64,000 nt of DNA from Parasedimentitalea denitrificans (GTDB lineage: Bacteria; Pseudomonadota; Alphaproteobacteria; Rhodobacterales; Rhodobacteraceae), in the NCBI RefSeq assembly GCF_011813015.1, contig NZ_QHLQ01000003.1, positions 62,001-126,000 of the forward strand, in the 5' to 3' direction. A program made the translations under genes and the position numbers. Of the stretch, positions 52,622-60,466 are shown piece by piece (positions within the stretch are counted from its first letter, which is position 1; each line of letters opens with the position of its first letter). The notes below the pieces were generated by a model. The model had not been told where the DNA came from, searched no databases, and saw only the letters and a list, made by a program, of their open reading frames with translations.

Positions 52622-53113
52622 CTAGGCACAACAGGCCGTTTGCACATTCCCCGCGCCACAACAGGCTGTGGAATTGGCAGCCAGTTCGCCCGCCGAGGCA
52701 GGTTTGCACGTGGCCCGGCCTTCACTCAGAAATAACCTGATCTGATCGTCGCCAGATGTCAGCGATGCAACCTGATACCGACGGAGCCCTTTGTTCTTAA
52801 CTGCGAACTCAAAGAACAGAGGCACAGTGCCTAGGTTACGGATTTCAATCATGCTCCGATTGGCGATTGCGGCAAACTTTTTGGTGCTCATGGGCTGCCC
52901 GTTCTGCCCATCTAACAACTGCACATGCGTTTCCCGCCAGTCATCAATATTGCCGCCGCAATCAATACTTTTGATCGAAACCTGTTTTAGCTCGGTCACG
53001 TGATAGCCGCCGCCAATTTCACCCTCGGCTGTTTCGAACACCAGCGACCCGTCTGAGGCTTGCGATTCAAGCACATCCAGTATGCCGTTCAATGTTGTCA
53101 GTTCCTGAGCCAT
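52622..53113 (-). CDS. DUF6428 family protein with cysteine-rich tail
   Basis: A 163-aa cytoplasmic protein that I assign to DUF6428, a family often paired with ArsR regulators. The body (LVFETAEGEIGGGYHVTELKQ, then WRETHVQLLDG) is conserved. The last 30 residues are rich in Cys with two CC pairs (ACCGAG and ACCA), which could bind a soft metal or metalloid. It is divergent from the ArsR gene across 84 bp that contain a perfect palindrome. TAGGAGAGG from that palindrome serves as its ribosome site. Confidence 0.75.
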   Translation of the reverse strand: MAQELTTLNGILDVLESQASDGSLVFETAEGEIGGGYHVTELKQVSIKSIDCGGNIDDWRETHVQLLDGQNGQPMSTKKFAAIANRSMIEIRNLGTVPLFFEFAVKNKGLRRYQVASLTSGDDQIRLFLSEGRATCKPASAGELAANSTACCGAGNVQTACCA

Positions 53114-53122
53114 CGTGTAATC

Positions 53123-53168
53123 CTCTCCTATATTTCAATATCTCAAGTATTATTGAAATATAGGAGAG
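53123..53168. promoter_or_regulatory. 46-bp perfect palindrome, probable ArsR operator
   Basis: The 18-bp arms CTCTCCTATATTTCAATA (53123-53140) and TATTGAAATATAGGAGAG (53151-53168) are exact reverse complements around a 10-bp centre. The inner arms look like an ArsR operator. The outer arm read on the minus strand supplies the DUF6428 ribosome site. Confidence 0.8.
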
Positions 53169-53197
53169 TCAATAAACATCTCAACGAGGGTTGAAAT

Positions 53198-53524
53198 ATG
53201 AATGAAAGCCAAGTCATCGAAGCCCTGGGCGCCCTAGCTCAGGAAACGCGGCTACGCATTCTCAGGTTTCTGGTCACAAAAGGCAGCGATGGAGCCTCGG
53301 CCGGAGAAATCGGCGAGGCCGTTGATGCTGCTTCGTCCAGAGCATCATTTCACCTGTCGACCCTTGCTAAGGCAGGACTGGTCACAGCCGAGCGTCAGTC
53401 ACGCCATATCATCTACCGAGTCGATTTTGACGCCATGGGCGGAATGATCGGCTATCTAATCAACGACTGCTGCAAAAACCATCAGGATGTCGTGGCCTGC
53501 TGTGGGACACCCAAAACCTGCTAA
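53198..53524 (+). CDS. ArsR-family metalloregulator
   Basis: A 108-aa winged-helix repressor. The recognition helix lies in SSRASFHLSTLAKAGLVTAE and the wing in RQSRHIIYRVDF. The C-terminus carries several cysteines (NDCCKNHQ, ACCGTPKTC), which form the most likely sensory site; the classical ELCVCDL motif in the DNA-binding helix is absent. It probably represses itself and the divergent DUF6428 gene through the intervening palindrome. GAGGG precedes the ATG. The identity of the metal or metalloid is unknown, and no arsenate reductase or efflux gene is linked. Confidence 0.87.
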   Translation: MNESQVIEALGALAQETRLRILRFLVTKGSDGASAGEIGEAVDAASSRASFHLSTLAKAGLVTAERQSRHIIYRVDFDAMGGMIGYLINDCCKNHQDVVACCGTPKTC

Positions 53525-53561
53525 CCTTCTTACGCAGGCCACATATTCGTAGACATAAGCG

Positions 53562-54491
53562 TTACTGGGACGAGGTCAGAGACAAGAACACGTCTTCCAG
53601 ATCGGCCTCTTCGGTCTTTACATCACGGATGGTGATCCCGGCCTCGTGGACCGCAGCCAACACCTGTTCGGCACTGGTTGCACCAACGCGGTACCGCAGT
53701 AGCACGGCACCATCACTGCGCAACTCGGACTCAATTCCATCACCCTGAGGCAAGGTTTCAACCGCTGCGTCGGGATGAACAACCATCGTTTTGGCATCCA
53801 GCCGCCCGAGCAGGTTCTTGGTACTATCACGCACCACTACCTCGCCCGAATTGATGATAGCGATCTCGTCGCACATCTCTTCGGCTTCTTCCAGATAGTG
53901 AGTGGTCAGGATGATAGTCATACCCTGTTCGTTCAGCTTGCGGATGTTGGTCCACAGCATCTGGCGCAGCTCAATATCAACACCAGCAGTGGGTTCATCC
54001 AACACCAGAATATTCGGACGATGCACCAGTGCCTTACCCAGCAACAGCCGCCGCTGCATGCCGCCCGACAGGGTGCGGGCATAGGCCTCGGCCTTGTCCT
54101 CTAACCCGACCATACGCAAAATCTCATCACTGCGACGTTCAGACTTGGGGACACCGTATAGTCCTGCCTGCACCTCAAGTGCCCCACGTGGGGAAAAGAA
54201 TGGGTCCAGATTCAATTCCTGCGGCATAACCCCGATCGACGCACGCGACTGGCGCGGGTTAGTATCCTGATCAAAGCCCCAGATCGACACCTTGCCCGAG
54301 GTTTTAAGCACCAGACCCGCCAGAATATTGATCAGAGTCGATTTGCCCGCACCATTGGGCCCGAGCAAACCAAACACAGATCCGCGTGGAATGCTCAGAT
54401 CGATCCCTTTGAGCGCCTGCTTCTCAGGTTGTCCCTTGGCACCCTTGTAGGTTTTGAACAAACCTTCAATCCGGATCGCATCCTGTGTCAT
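53562..54491 (-). CDS. ABC transporter ATP-binding protein (YadG-like)
   Basis: A 309-aa ABC-2-type exporter ATPase. It has Walker A LGPNGAGKST near residue 45, signature LSGGMQRRL, Walker B ILVLDEPTAGVD and the H-loop TTHYLEEAEEM. The C-terminal ~85 residues form the extra domain seen in YadG/CcmA-like proteins. A permease gene is normally adjacent, but none is present on either side, so the partner must be elsewhere. The gene is monocistronic here and convergent with the ArsR gene. Confidence 0.88.
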   Translation of the reverse strand: MTQDAIRIEGLFKTYKGAKGQPEKQALKGIDLSIPRGSVFGLLGPNGAGKSTLINILAGLVLKTSGKVSIWGFDQDTNPRQSRASIGVMPQELNLDPFFSPRGALEVQAGLYGVPKSERRSDEILRMVGLEDKAEAYARTLSGGMQRRLLLGKALVHRPNILVLDEPTAGVDIELRQMLWTNIRKLNEQGMTIILTTHYLEEAEEMCDEIAIINSGEVVVRDSTKNLLGRLDAKTMVVHPDAAVETLPQGDGIESELRSDGAVLLRYRVGATSAEQVLAAVHEAGITIRDVKTEEADLEDVFLSLTSSQ

Positions 54492-54591
54492 CGCAGCTCT
54501 TACCCCATAAATTCTCTGCCTCGCAGAGTCCTAATGGACAACCAAGAGGACCGCCAGCGATTGAGGCAGGAAAACCCGACTAAAGCACTTG

Positions 54592-55056
54592 TCAATGCGA
54601 ACAAGGATCGTCCATCAGCAACTGCCCGGTCTGAACATCAATATGATCTTGGACTGCGTATCCGGATGCCCAGTGAACAATCCCACCATTAACAGTATCG
54701 CCCATGCCATTGGGAAAACCAATTGCCCCCTTAACGGGATCCATTACAACGATCTCAGCCTCAAGACCATCGGCGCAGGATAAGGTCGCGACCCTCGTAA
54801 AATCGTCATCGCCCGGTATCGTACCTGTGCAAATCGTACCGTCGTTCAGATTGCCACTGATAGTGCTGTCTTTGATACCAATTACTGTGCCCACAAACCA
54901 ACGATCTGTTTCGGTACTGATACATGCGAAAACGCGCTGGCAGTGGAATTTGTCAGAACTCATGGGGCAATTCGGAGCACCATAGGTTTCGGCCCGGGCG
55001 GTGGTTGTTGCCAGAACAATGGCACAAACAACGGCTGGCAGGTGAAGAACATTCAT
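54592..55056 (-). CDS. Small secreted protein
   Basis: A 154-aa protein with a Sec signal peptide (MNVLHLPAVVCAIVLATTTARA) and a cysteine-containing mature part (PNCPMSS, FHCQRVFACIS, TICTGTIPG, LSCADG) that could form disulfides in the periplasm. I do not recognise the family. Thr/Asp/Gly richness and length suggest a small beta domain. GAAGGA precedes the ATG at 55056; a longer in-frame reading to 55548 runs antisense through polA and is rejected. It is divergent from polA with only 42 bp between the starts. Confidence 0.7.
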   Translation of the reverse strand: MNVLHLPAVVCAIVLATTTARAETYGAPNCPMSSDKFHCQRVFACISTETDRWFVGTVIGIKDSTISGNLNDGTICTGTIPGDDDFTRVATLSCADGLEAEIVVMDPVKGAIGFPNGMGDTVNGGIVHWASGYAVQDHIDVQTGQLLMDDPCSH

Positions 55057-55098
55057 GCGATGTATTCCTTCGAAAACGCGATCCGAGGAGCAGTAGAT

Positions 55099-57900
55099 AT
55101 GGACGGAACTTTTGGCAAGGGATGCCATCTGCATCTGATCGACGGCTCGGCCTTTATCTTTCGCGCCTATCACGCGCTGCCTCCGCTGACGCGTAAATCC
55201 GATGGGCTCCCGATTGGCGCGGTTGCGGGGTTCTGCAACATGCTGCAGCGCTATGTCGAGGGCAACACTGGCCCAGATGCACCAACCCACGTGGCGGTGA
55301 TTTTTGACCACTCGGGCAAGACATTCCGCAACGACCTGTATGATCTCTATAAGGCCAACCGCCCCCCTGCCCCCGAAGATCTGCGCCCGCAGTTTCCGCT
55401 GACCCGCGATGCCACTCGGGCGTTCAACATCGCCTGCAAAGAGGTCGAAGGGTTTGAAGCCGACGACATCATGGCGACGCTGGCCTGTCAGGCGCGCGAC
55501 GCCGGTGGACGCTGTACCATTATCAGCTCGGACAAAGATCTGATGCAACTGGTCGGTGGCGGCGTGGAAATGCTGGACGCGATGAAGAACAAGCGCATCG
55601 ACAGTGACGGAGTGGTCGAAAAATTCGGTGTTGGCCCAGAACGTGTGGTAGATGTGCAGGCACTGGCCGGTGATAGCGTCGATAACGTGCCCGGTGCGCC
55701 GGGTATCGGCATCAAGACCGCCGCACTGTTGATCAACGAATATGGCTCACTTGAAGAGCTGCTGGACCGCGCTGAAGAGATCAAACAGCCCAAACGCCGC
55801 CAGACCCTAATCGACAAGCGCGAGCAGATTGAGATGTCCAAGACTCTGGTGCAACTAGACTGCAACATGGAGTTGGACTTCACCATCGAAGATCTGGAAT
55901 TCAAGGATCCTGAGCCGGACGTTCTGTTGGGTTTCCTCGCGGAAATGGAGTTCCGTACTCTGACCAAACGGATGGCGGATCAACTGGGCCAAGAGGCTCC
56001 GGTCATCCCCGAGGCATCGCCACAGACAGCCGAAGTTGCAGCACCAGAAGCGGTTCCGTTTGATAGTGACGCATACACTTGCGTGACCAACACCGAAGAG
56101 TTGCAGCCCTGGATCGACCAAATCCATCAGCGTGGCTGGGTGGCCGTGGATACTGAAACCACAGGCCTCGATTCAATGGTGGTTGATCTTGTTGGCATCT
56201 CGCTCTGCGTTGAACCAGGTCAGGCCTGCTATATCCCGCTGACCCATCGGGCTGCCGCAGCAGATGACCTGTTTGGCACCGATGATCTGGCCGAAGGGCA
56301 AATGCCGGTAGCGCAGGCGTTAGAGATGCTGAAACCAGTTCTGCAAGATCCGGCGATCATGAAAATCGGCCAGAACATGAAATACGACGCCAAGATTTTC
56401 GCTCGCCAAGGCATTGCTGTGGCGCCGATTGATGACACTATGCTAATGTCCTATGCGCTGAACGGCGGTAAGCATAATCATGGCATGGACACCCTGTCAG
56501 AGCGCTATCTGGATCACACTCCGATCCCGATCAAACCCTTGCTGGGCACTGGTAAATCCGCGATCACCTTTGACAAGGTTCCGGTCAGTGACGCGGTGCC
56601 ATATGCAGCCGAGGATGCGGATATCACACTACGTCTGTGGCAGCTGTTCAAGCCGCAACTGCATCAGGAAAAAGTCACCGCCGTCTATGAAACACTGGAA
56701 CGTCCGCTTGTTCCGGTTCTGACCAAGATGGAAATGGACGGCATCAAGGTTGACCGCGACACGCTCAGCCGCATGTCCAATGCCTTTGCCCAGAAAATGG
56801 CGGGGCTTGAGGCTGAAATTTATGAGTTGGCCGGGGAAACTTTCAACGTCGGCTCACCCAAACAGCTAGGCGAAATCCTGTTTGGCAAGCTAGAGCTACC
56901 CGGCGGCAAGAAGGGCAAGACCGGCGCCTATGCCACCGGCGCTGATATCCTTGAGGATTTGGCCACCGAACATGACCTGCCCGCACGGGTGCTGGACTGG
57001 CGGCAGCTGTCCAAGCTGAAGTCGACCTATACCGACGCGTTGCAAGACCACATCAACGCCGACACAGGTCGCGTGCATACATCGTACATTCAGACCGGCG
57101 CCAATACCGGCCGCATGGCCTCCTCCGATCCGAACCTACAGAACATTCCGGTGCGTTCTGAAGAGGGGCGCCGGATCCGCGAGGCCTTTGTTCCCGAAGA
57201 AGGCAACGTGCTACTGTCGCTCGACTACAGCCAGATCGAATTACGCATTCTGGCCCATATCGCGGGCATCGATACGTTGAAACAAGCCTTTGCGGATGGC
57301 ATCGACATTCACGCCATGACCGCTTCGGAAATGTTCAATGTGCCACTGGACGAAATGACACCTGACATCCGCCGACAAGCCAAAGGCATCAACTTTGGTG
57401 TTATCTACGGAATTTCTGGCTTTGGTCTGGCCCGCAACCTGCGTATTCCAAGGGCCGAAGCGCAGGGCTTTATTGACCGTTATTTCGAACGCTTCCCCGG
57501 CATCCGCAAATACATGGACACAACGGTCGAGTTCGCCAAGGAACACGGCTATGTGCAGACCCTGTTTGGCCGCAAAATCCACACGCCCGAGATTGCCGCC
57601 AAAGGCCCCCGCGCCGGTTTTGCAAAACGCGCCGCGATCAACGCGCCGATCCAAGGTACTGCCGCAGATGTGATCCGCCGCGCCATGATCCGGATGCCGG
57701 ACGCCATCGCCCATCTGCCTGCGCGGATGTTGCTACAAGTGCACGATGAACTGCTGTTCGAAGTGCCTGAGGATGCTGTTGAGGACACCATCGCCACCGC
57801 GAAATCAGTAATGGAAAACGCCGCGGATCCGGCAGTGTATTTGGATGTAAAGCTGATCGTGGATGCCGGTCGTGGTGCCAATTGGGCCGAGGCCCACTAA
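55099..57900 (+). CDS. polA: DNA polymerase I
   Basis: A 933-aa polymerase with all three activities intact. The 5' nuclease domain covers about residues 10-300 (LHLIDGSAFIFRAYHALPPL, EADDIMATLA and the helix-hairpin-helix GDSVDNVPGAPGIGIKTA). The 3'-5' exonuclease covers about 330-530 (VAVDTETTGLDS). The polymerase covers about 540-933 (motif A LLSLDYSQIELRILAHIAG, the O helix RRQAKGINFGVIYG, motif C LQVHDELLFEVP). It fills gaps in repair and removes Okazaki primers. The ATG at 55099 follows GAGGAG; in-frame starts further upstream overlap the divergent secreted-protein gene. Confidence 0.95.
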   Translation: MDGTFGKGCHLHLIDGSAFIFRAYHALPPLTRKSDGLPIGAVAGFCNMLQRYVEGNTGPDAPTHVAVIFDHSGKTFRNDLYDLYKANRPPAPEDLRPQFPLTRDATRAFNIACKEVEGFEADDIMATLACQARDAGGRCTIISSDKDLMQLVGGGVEMLDAMKNKRIDSDGVVEKFGVGPERVVDVQALAGDSVDNVPGAPGIGIKTAALLINEYGSLEELLDRAEEIKQPKRRQTLIDKREQIEMSKTLVQLDCNMELDFTIEDLEFKDPEPDVLLGFLAEMEFRTLTKRMADQLGQEAPVIPEASPQTAEVAAPEAVPFDSDAYTCVTNTEELQPWIDQIHQRGWVAVDTETTGLDSMVVDLVGISLCVEPGQACYIPLTHRAAAADDLFGTDDLAEGQMPVAQALEMLKPVLQDPAIMKIGQNMKYDAKIFARQGIAVAPIDDTMLMSYALNGGKHNHGMDTLSERYLDHTPIPIKPLLGTGKSAITFDKVPVSDAVPYAAEDADITLRLWQLFKPQLHQEKVTAVYETLERPLVPVLTKMEMDGIKVDRDTLSRMSNAFAQKMAGLEAEIYELAGETFNVGSPKQLGEILFGKLELPGGKKGKTGAYATGADILEDLATEHDLPARVLDWRQLSKLKSTYTDALQDHINADTGRVHTSYIQTGANTGRMASSDPNLQNIPVRSEEGRRIREAFVPEEGNVLLSLDYSQIELRILAHIAGIDTLKQAFADGIDIHAMTASEMFNVPLDEMTPDIRRQAKGINFGVIYGISGFGLARNLRIPRAEAQGFIDRYFERFPGIRKYMDTTVEFAKEHGYVQTLFGRKIHTPEIAAKGPRAGFAKRAAINAPIQGTAADVIRRAMIRMPDAIAHLPARMLLQVHDELLFEVPEDAVEDTIATAKSVMENAADPAVYLDVKLIVDAGRGANWAEAH

Positions 57901-57942
57901 GCTAACCGCAACACCGGAAACCAAGCCCTCCCGCGCCTGTAA

Positions 57943-58104
57943 AGTTAACTGGCTCCGCCAGTTAACTCGGCCAGTCTTGGGCATAGCGCCGCGCCATGCG
58001 CGGCGCGGGTTGCACCCAGACCACATGAAGCGCTCCCTCGGAGCGTTTCATGCCACGCCCAACTGGCAGTGCACCTCCGGCAGGAGGTCGATGACGGGCG
58101 GGAG
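57943..58104 (+). repeat. Composite structured element, copy C (after polA)
   Basis: Hairpin 1 (perfect 11-bp stem, 57943-57967, TCC loop) is followed by CTTGGGCAT and hairpin 2 (GCGCCGCGC/GCGCGGCGC, 57986-58006). Hairpin 3 comes next (13-bp stem with one GU, 58024-58052), then the core CCACGCCCAACTGG ... CGATGACGGGCGGGAG, ending 92 bp before the start at 58196. The order matches copy A. Confidence 0.7.
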
Positions 58105-58195
58105 ACCATCGTTGGTATTGCAAGCCTCTTGCCACAACCTGATTGTTGATGGACACTCTAAACTGTTGGAGAGCCTGCACGGAGCTGTATACATC

Positions 58196-58570
58196 ATGAA
58201 ACGCTTCATCCAAATAGCCATACTTTCCGTTGCCATAGCCCTGCCAAATGTAGCAGCCAGTCAAGAAGGCTGGATCTATGTTTCGCAAGAAGGTCACCAA
58301 TACAGCGCAAAACTGAACGCGGACGGAGTGGTGCTGGAATCGCTTTACCCGGTCGCTCGTTTTACTGGCAGCGGAGCAATGACCCAGGTTATTACAGGTA
58401 CCGAAACATTGTATCTAGGGCGCGACTGCGATGCCTATTCCAAGGTGCTAGGCAGCGGAACTTGGGCTTGGGCCAATGGTGGTTTTGTCGCCAGACTTGA
58501 AGGCAAGGAAATCTGGTTCCCGCGCCAAGAAATTGATGCAAACAACGGCCTCAAATGCGCGCTACGCTAG
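58196..58570 (+). CDS. Small secreted protein
   Basis: A 124-aa protein with a signal peptide (MKRFIQIAILSVAIALPNVAAS) and a short mature domain rich in Gly and aromatic residues, with two Cys (RDCDAYS and LKCALR) that may form a disulfide. Family not recognised. GGAG lies 11 bp before the ATG at 58196. A composite structured element ends 92 bp upstream. It is convergent with the DUF2798 gene. Confidence 0.68.
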   Translation: MKRFIQIAILSVAIALPNVAASQEGWIYVSQEGHQYSAKLNADGVVLESLYPVARFTGSGAMTQVITGTETLYLGRDCDAYSKVLGSGTWAWANGGFVARLEGKEIWFPRQEIDANNGLKCALR

Positions 58571-58609
58571 CAGGCTGGCAGATGAAAGTCGCAGCCTTGC
58601 CTGCCTTGA

Positions 58610-58846
58610 TCAGGGTTCGATGGGCTGGCGAACCAGCTTGGCCACCAATCGCCGGACCAATGGTGCGACGACCAAAACCACGGCAAAAGCAATCGGCCAG
58701 CTAAAACTCCAAGATGAGATCCACGCATCAAATGTTTGCGCGTCGAAACCGAAGTTTTTTATCGCAACAACGAATGTAACAATACCGGACATGATACCGG
58801 AGAGAATTAGCCCAAAAAGGATGGGCGCAAAACGGGCTGGAAGCAT
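58610..58846 (-). CDS. DUF2798 small membrane protein
   Basis: A 78-aa protein with two hydrophobic helices (ILFGLILSGIMSGIVTFVV and WPIAFAVVLVVAPLVRRLV). This is the usual architecture of DUF2798: an N-in hairpin with a basic C-terminus. Function unknown. The ATG at 58846 follows AGAAGG and gives the normal length; an in-frame ATG at 58924 adds 26 unconserved residues. Confidence 0.78.
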   Translation of the reverse strand: MLPARFAPILFGLILSGIMSGIVTFVVAIKNFGFDAQTFDAWISSWSFSWPIAFAVVLVVAPLVRRLVAKLVRQPIEP

Positions 58847-58939
58847 CAAGGTAGCCTTCTGCAAATACGTGCTCGGCAATACATGCAGGATTCGGAATGA
58901 GAATACCAGTGCATGCGTGCACACCCATCGTTCATTCCG

Positions 58940-59692
58940 TTACGACATCCAGCCCAGGCTATCTTCGGTACGTTTAGTTGAGGGCGTGTATTCCGCGCTG
59001 ACCCAACCGGCATAACCGCTGTCATCAAAGGCGTTGAACAAGGCGTTAAAGTCCATTGAGCCAGTACCCGGTTCGCTGCGTGCAGGGGCTGCGCCAATTT
59101 GGATATGCGTCGCATGGGTCGAAAAACTATCCCAAACCTGCGCAGCATCACCGTGAATCATCTGGGCGTGATAGGCATCAAATTGCAGTCCCACATTGGG
59201 CCGATCCACAGCTTCCAGAATCTCAACCGCCAGATTGTAATCATCCAGAAAATACCCCGGCTGATCACCACCATTAAGCGGCTCGATGGTAAATTTCTGC
59301 TTAGGCGCCCTGTCCGCTGCCCACTGTAGATTGCGAATGTAGGTCTGTTGCGCTTCAGCACCTTTTTCATACCCAGCCATCACGTGAATCATTCCCGGGC
59401 GCAACACATCTGCATAACGTAGCGCCCTACGGATATCGCGCTGAAAACGGTCCTCGCCCCCTGGAACAGCGGCATACCCCGGTTCGCCGCCGGTGTAGTT
59501 CGGTGGCGGAGCGTTGATTAGCAATAATTCCAGACCATTGCTCATCAGAGCGCGTTGGGTTTCCTTGGCTGCGGTTTCATAAGGGTACAGAATCTCAACT
59601 GCTTCAAACCCGGCATCTGCAGCGGCCTGAAACCGATCAAGATACGGCAACTCAGAAAACAACAACGAAATATTGGCTGCAAACTTGGGCAT
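58940..59692 (-). CDS. hyi: Hydroxypyruvate isomerase
   Basis: A 250-aa TIM-barrel enzyme of the Hyi/IolE xylose-isomerase-like family. It converts hydroxypyruvate to tartronate semialdehyde in glyoxylate metabolism. The conserved segments are FAANISLLFSELPYLDRF, EILYPYE, TIEPLNGGDQPGYFL (metal-binding Glu), LQFDAYHAQ (Asp and His) and a C-terminal SAEYTP. A TTG at 59695 is in frame, but the ATG at 59692 is chosen. It is not linked to the glycerate kinase gene at 6686-7945, though the pathways connect. It is monocistronic. Confidence 0.88.
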   Translation of the reverse strand: MPKFAANISLLFSELPYLDRFQAAADAGFEAVEILYPYETAAKETQRALMSNGLELLLINAPPPNYTGGEPGYAAVPGGEDRFQRDIRRALRYADVLRPGMIHVMAGYEKGAEAQQTYIRNLQWAADRAPKQKFTIEPLNGGDQPGYFLDDYNLAVEILEAVDRPNVGLQFDAYHAQMIHGDAAQVWDSFSTHATHIQIGAAPARSEPGTGSMDFNALFNAFDDSGYAGWVSAEYTPSTKRTEDSLGWMS

Positions 59693-59820
59693 CAAGTGCG
59701 TCTCCGGTTAAATTTGGTCAACCTCACGGGCGAGACCAGAGCTGGTTAATTATTGCCACAACTTGATCCAATTGTGGCGCATTTATTCGTTCAAATTGCG
59801 CGCAACTTACTGCAGTCAAA

Positions 59821-60414
59821 TCACGTGCCATCTAATTCCTGTGATGGGATCACCGGAAAAAACTGTCCTGACGACCACAATCCGAACCAGCCCTCGTGAT
59901 GCGCGCCAAGCTCAACCAATCGATAAAAGCTTTTGCGATCAATCAGCGCCTCCAGATCGGCGCGGATCAGGACATAGGGGGATGGCTCACCTGTTTGTGG
60001 GTCACGCACGACACGAATGGGATGATTTGGCCCGGCAACAGCAGTATCCCCAACATGGGTAGAAAAACTGAGAACCTGCTCATCCCCGTTGCCCGTGGCG
60101 TCAAAATCCACCGCAACGAAGGGCGCGTCATCAACGGTAATGCCGACTTTTTCAACCGGAGTGACTAGGAAGTACTTACCTTCCTCGCGCTTAAGAATCG
60201 ACGAGAAGAGTTTGACCAATTCAAAACGACCAATGGGCGTTCCCAAATAGAACCATGTGCCATCTCGGGCGATCCGCATATCCAGGTCACCACAAAACGG
60301 TGGATTCCACAGGTGCACTGGCGGCATTCCGCCTTTCTTGGCCGCTTTTACCGAGGCAGCGATCCCTTCGGCGGATGGGCTCACGTCTTTTTGTCTATTC
60401 ATTGCTTTTGCCAT
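59821..60414 (-). CDS. DUF1285 domain-containing protein
   Basis: A 197-aa protein of the DUF1285 family, recognised by PPVHLWNPPFCGDLDMRIARDGTWFYLGTPIGR, the following REEGKYFLVTPVEKVGI and the C-terminal YRLVELGAHHEGWFGLWSSGQFFPV. Cytoplasmic; function unknown. It is divergent from the MoxR operon with 52 bp between the starts. GGAGGGAA lies just before the ATG at 60414; a second ATG at 60402 is possible. In many alphaproteobacteria this gene stands next to moxR. Confidence 0.85.
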   Translation of the reverse strand: MAKAMNRQKDVSPSAEGIAASVKAAKKGGMPPVHLWNPPFCGDLDMRIARDGTWFYLGTPIGRFELVKLFSSILKREEGKYFLVTPVEKVGITVDDAPFVAVDFDATGNGDEQVLSFSTHVGDTAVAGPNHPIRVVRDPQTGEPSPYVLIRADLEALIDRKSFYRLVELGAHHEGWFGLWSSGQFFPVIPSQELDGT

Positions 60415-60466
60415 TTCCCTCCAGCACGATAGAGTACCAGTATATATTCGCGATAAGGGGAATGTC

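Noticed and set aside
54592..55548. Long minus-strand reading of the secreted-protein gene extending into polA
   Set aside because: The extra N-terminal part is antisense to the conserved 5' nuclease of polA. The internal ATG at 55056 has a ribosome site and opens on a signal peptide.
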